A stretch of DNA of 37,321 nucleotides from an uncultured Rhodospirillales bacterium (GTDB lineage Bacteria; Pseudomonadota; Alphaproteobacteria; Rhodospirillales; JABHCV01): assembly GCA_938092065.1 (NCBI GenBank), contig CALKND010000008.1, positions 1-37,321 on the forward strand, in the 5' to 3' direction. The notes beneath the pieces are model-generated. The model saw only the letters and a program-made list of their open reading frames with translations, was not told the DNA's origin and did not search any database. How positions within the stretch are numbered: position 1 is the stretch's first letter; the number at the start of each line of letters is the position of its first letter. The position numbers were made by a program, and so were the translations under genes. Positions 34,530 through 37,321 of this stretch are shown here, in pieces.

Positions 34530-36494
34530 CTACAGGAGGCCAATAGCAGCTTCTGCCAAATGTTCAGCTGTGAGACCGTAGTGCTGAACAAGCTCGTATG
34601 GCTTAGCCGTTTGACCGAACTCATCGGGAACACCAATCTTTTTAAATTTTTGACCGTTCACTAAACCACCCTCAAGAAGAGCACCAGCCACAATATTGCC
34701 AAGAGCACCTTCGTGGTCTTGTGAAGTAGCAATCACAACTTTAACACCAGCCGTCGCTTTCATCATTCCATCTACATCAAGAGGCTTAATTGTATGTAAG
34801 TTGACGATATTGGTCTCAAGCCCTTTCTCTTCCTTCAATATAACTGCAGCACGCATAGCTTCACTAACTTGCGACCCACAAGCGATGATGGCTACATCAG
34901 CACTTTCGCCTTTCCAGTTAGAGGAAAGAGTGGTTTCAAAAGCATCTACAAAATTAGCCTTGCGACCAGTGAAACGGATAATGTTTGCTATACCGTGTTT
35001 ATAAGGTGTGGCCTCCGAAGTAATAACTGGCTTAGGAGCGCGTTCCTGCAATGTTGCGATAGGACCAACAACTTCGTGAATAGCAGCCTTTGTTGCTCTC
35101 CGTGCTTCGTTGACGTCAGCAGGCCACTGAACTCTCATGTTAGGCAAATAATAACCAAGAGTAATGCCCTCAAGGCTCTCGTGCATAGCCCCGTCGCCAC
35201 CAAGGAGCCCTTCTGTCGGAAAGTACTTAACGTTGAATTTTGGAAAGGCAATACTAGTTCTGATATGATCATAACCACGACCCATCGAGAAACAAGTGTA
35301 ACCTTGTGTCAAAGGAATAAAACCTTCCTTTGCCAACCCGGCAGAAACAACAGCCATATTTTGCTCTGCACATCCAACATCGGTGTACTGGTTAGTTTTA
35401 GTGTACTTGTCTTTGTCGTCGTCAGTTAGACCAATCAGCTTGTGAGAGTCGTCAGTGCAAACTATCACGTTCGGGTCAGCGTCCATGCAAGAGCGGAAGC
35501 CCTCAGTAATGCCAATACCAGTCCAAACACTTTCAACTGCCATGTCGTCGCCCGCATTCCAGGAATAATCTTTTGAGAACTTTGGGTCCTTAGCGTTCAG
35601 TTCTTCGCCCATGCGCGTGGTATATTCATCATGCCACTTGAGCATTTGCTCATGGGGAAATTCAACGCCGAGCTCTTCAAAGCCACCAGCCAGCAAATCA
35701 CGTGCAGGAGCCTTGGAATGGAAAGCAACAACGTCTTCCATAAAGGAAACGCCCCTACCAATTTTAGTGTGTCCAACAATTGCGAAAGGTTTGCCACGAT
35801 CAGGCTCTAGGGCCTTATCGTAAGCCTCAAGAACCGCCTCCATGTCATTGCCATCGATTTCAAGAACTTCCCAATTAAAGGCGCGCAGCTTATCAGCTAG
35901 AGGCTCAAGTTCGTTGGTGTCATCAATTCGGCTATAGTTTTGAATTCGATTGAAGTCGAAAAAAGTGGTCAAGTTATCGAGTTTATGAGAACCAGCAAAC
36001 ATAATAGCTTCCCACATGGAACCCTCCATGAGCTCTCCATCACTGTTCAAAGTAACAATGCGGTGCTTCTCACCACGGAATTTAGCAGCCAACGCGCAAC
36101 CAACTGCAACACCTAAAGCCTGCCCAAGAGAACCCGAGCACATATCCCAGCCTTTTAGGCCAATATCAGGGTGAGCTTGGAACGGGCTGGCATAACGGCG
36201 ATAAGAAGCTGTTTCTTCTCTACTGTAGTGGCCATACATGGAAAGTAGAGCAGCTATACCAGGGGTGATGTGGCCCTGACCAATAAAGAAACGATCGCGA
36301 TTATTAGAATCTGGATTCATATCCAGTTTATCAAACCAGCTGGCTATAAGCCATTCCGCACTGGACATAGCGCCACCTACATGACCTGCGCCAGCTGCTG
36401 AACTCAATGTCATAGCATGTGCTTTAAAATTCTTGACTAGCTCTTTCAGTTCTTCAACTGAGTTTCCACTTTTTTTAATCGACATCTCATTCAT
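34530..36494 (-). CDS. Single-chain transketolase-like thiamine-diphosphate enzyme
   Basis: A 654-residue protein with the N-terminal and C-terminal halves seen as separate subunits in 'split' transketolases. H38 (AGHVGG), H75 (GQGHITP) and H259 match substrate-site histidines. The diphosphate/Mg motif reads SDGELMEG (151-158) instead of GDGxxxEG, with N182 in DFNRIQ. The C-terminal half has GCAEQNM with catalytic E377 and GGDGAMHES (432-440). It differs from canonical transketolase in the middle (no long linker) and in substrate loops such as TDDSHKLIGL. It may thus act on an unusual ketose or aldehyde. The CAGGAG ribosome site is good. It is cotranscribed with the PhnX-like gene, and a canonical tkt lies just upstream. 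Confidence 0.85.
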   Translation of the reverse strand: MNEMSIKKSGNSVEELKELVKNFKAHAMTLSSAAGAGHVGGAMSSAEWLIASWFDKLDMNPDSNNRDRFFIGQGHITPGIAALLSMYGHYSREETASYRRYASPFQAHPDIGLKGWDMCSGSLGQALGVAVGCALAAKFRGEKHRIVTLNSDGELMEGSMWEAIMFAGSHKLDNLTTFFDFNRIQNYSRIDDTNELEPLADKLRAFNWEVLEIDGNDMEAVLEAYDKALEPDRGKPFAIVGHTKIGRGVSFMEDVVAFHSKAPARDLLAGGFEELGVEFPHEQMLKWHDEYTTRMGEELNAKDPKFSKDYSWNAGDDMAVESVWTGIGITEGFRSCMDADPNVIVCTDDSHKLIGLTDDDKDKYTKTNQYTDVGCAEQNMAVVSAGLAKEGFIPLTQGYTCFSMGRGYDHIRTSIAFPKFNVKYFPTEGLLGGDGAMHESLEGITLGYYLPNMRVQWPADVNEARRATKAAIHEVVGPIATLQERAPKPVITSEATPYKHGIANIIRFTGRKANFVDAFETTLSSNWKGESADVAIIACGSQVSEAMRAAVILKEEKGLETNIVNLHTIKPLDVDGMMKATAGVKVVIATSQDHEGALGNIVAGALLEGGLVNGQKFKKIGVPDEFGQTAKPYELVQHYGLTAEHLAEAAIGLL

Positions 36495-36855
36495 TAGAAT
36501 TCACTCCTGAAAGCTTTATTTTATGTTACATAAACATAGAACCGGCAATCTGACTGTTGCCACATTGGCCCCATACTGTTTGCGGTACTGGAAAATCCTA
36601 TAACGCGTTTTTTTCGCTGGCTTGGATTTAAGTATCCTGAGTTTTACTTGATAGGAAAACATCCCAATAACTACAAGTTGATATGATTAACTTTAACCAC
36701 TTTAAACCTCAAAATCAGTTAAGTACTCTTTTAGACAAGGTACAAACGAAGCCTGCTCATAAAATACATGAATGATTCATCATGAAGTCCTCTAGCCAAG
36801 GCCAAATGAGGCTTTACGGCTAAATTGCAAAAAAAGAAAAAACTATAAAGAGTTT
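36495..36855. other. Intergenic region between the two transketolase genes
   Basis: 361 bases with no credible gene. It should contain the promoter of the transketolase-like gene (minus strand), but no clear box pair stands out. Close to its right end is the AT-rich terminator of tkt. A short palindrome ATGAAT-G-ATTCAT lies near 36769-36781. Confidence 0.5.
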
Positions 36856-36857
36856 TT
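36838..36857 (-). terminator. AT-rich terminator of tkt
   Basis: On the minus strand AAAAACT pairs with AGTTTTT around a 6-base loop, followed by TCTTTTTTT. The hairpin begins within the stop codon of tkt. The stem is only A/T-rich, but the T tract is good. Confidence 0.55.
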
Positions 36858-37321
36858 AGAGGCGTTTTTTTACAGATTCTATTGTTTTTTCTTTGTTAAT
36901 GCCAAAGTGTTCGAACAACACCTCAGCTGGAGCAGACGCGCCAAAACCTGTCATGCCAATAAAACCACCATGGGAGCGAATGTATTTGTCCCAACCCTGT
37001 CTAATACCAGCTTCTACGGCAACTCTTATGCTTCCTGGGCCAAGCACCGCCTGACGATATTTTTTATCTTGGGCATCAAACAACTCCCAGCAAGGCATAG
37101 AAACAACGGCTGTTGGAATACCCTCTTTTTGCAGGGCCTGACGCGCCGCCATGGCTATACTAACTTCTGAGCCTGTGGCTAAAATAGTCGCCTTGCGATT
37201 ACCACCTTCGGCTTCAGCTAGAATGTAGGCACCACGGGCGGAACGATTTTCGTTAGTGTGTTCTGTACGTAAGGTTGGCACCTCTTGGCGTGACAATATC
37301 ATACCTGAAGGAACACGGTTA
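36856..37321 (-). CDS. tkt: Transketolase, C-terminal part (runs off the window)
   Basis: The last ~155 residues of a canonical transketolase of the pentose-phosphate and Calvin-type cycles. The frame is open through the window edge (RVPSG before MILSRQ), so the gene is partial, and the Met at 37302 is internal. Matches to the TktA C-terminal domain are LILSRQ-like ILSRQEVPTL, ATGSEVSIAMAA, VVSMPCWELFDAQDKKYRQAVL, RVAVEAGIRQGWDKYI and GMTGFGASAPAEVLFEHFGI. It ends at a TAA at 36856-36858 overlapped by a terminator hairpin. The nearby 654-residue homologue belongs to a different branch. Confidence 0.95.
   Translation of the reverse strand, partial: NRVPSGMILSRQEVPTLRTEHTNENRSARGAYILAEAEGGNRKATILATGSEVSIAMAARQALQKEGIPTAVVSMPCWELFDAQDKKYRQAVLGPGSIRVAVEAGIRQGWDKYIRSHGGFIGMTGFGASAPAEVLFEHFGINKEKTIESVKKRL

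Noticed and set aside
34869-35429. 186-residue plus-strand open frame inside the transketolase-like gene.
   Set aside because: Opposite a gene with clear motifs; cysteine/serine-rich antisense translation with no domain.

Overview
The window reads as chromosomal DNA of a Gram-negative bacterium, most likely a free-living (perhaps marine) member of the Alphaproteobacteria. The evidence is a groESL operon carrying both a sigma-32-type promoter and a CIRCE operator, an MlaA/MlaC outer-membrane lipid pair, a uvrD-prmA pair, a DinG-type helicase with a degenerate N-terminal region, and GlmU/GlmS side by side. Base composition is moderate, with one sharply AT-rich section. No tRNA, rRNA, CRISPR array, insertion sequence or phage module was seen. 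Taxonomy below class level cannot be fixed from the sequence alone.

Layout. 1-420: the tail of a plus-strand frame and a small orphan protein resembling a recombinase DNA-binding segment. 422-4397: amino-sugar precursor synthesis (glmU then glmS, minus strand), divergent from a phosphoglycolate-phosphatase-like HAD enzyme. 4508-9627 (minus): prmA, uvrD and a CLC chloride transporter with CBS domains. 9953-13175 (plus): a tightly overlapping three-gene operon of a polyprenyl-phosphate glycosyltransferase (GT2), a VTT/TVP38 membrane protein and an ArnT-like GT39 transferase. 13207-15372: heat-shock-controlled groES-groEL with a terminator. 15427-18412: an FkbM methyltransferase, a frameshifted beta-hydroxyacid dehydrogenase pseudogene and an AEC-family permease. 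18409-21162: a DinG-like iron-sulfur helicase. 21163-22984: two long gene-poor stretches around an unrecognised 278-residue protein; the first holds five CATATG palindromes. 22985-24484: mlaA and mlaC.

24522-28669 (minus) is a compact AT-rich cassette for a surface glycan or other sugar conjugate: a GT4 glycosyltransferase, a radical SAM enzyme, a Gfo/Idh/MocA oxidoreductase and a sugar-phosphate nucleotidyltransferase broken by one in-frame amber codon. It looks acquired, sitting between mlaC and ettA. 28838-33163 returns to housekeeping: ettA, purC and an RhlE-type RNA helicase. 33555-37321 (minus) holds a phosphonoacetaldehyde-hydrolase-like HAD protein paired with an unusual single-chain transketolase homologue, next to the 3' end of a canonical transketolase.

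The best candidates for undescribed biology are (i) the transketolase-like plus PhnX-like pair, which may be a small carbon-phosphorus or sugar-phosphate pathway; (ii) the GT2-VTT-GT39 operon, where the middle protein is a plausible flippase for a lipid-linked sugar; (iii) the radical SAM sugar cassette; and (iv) the CATATG-rich intergenic region. Several genes also show decay or odd starts: a three-frameshift pseudogene, an amber-interrupted nucleotidyltransferase, and an mlaC whose signal peptide lies upstream of any ATG/GTG/TTG.
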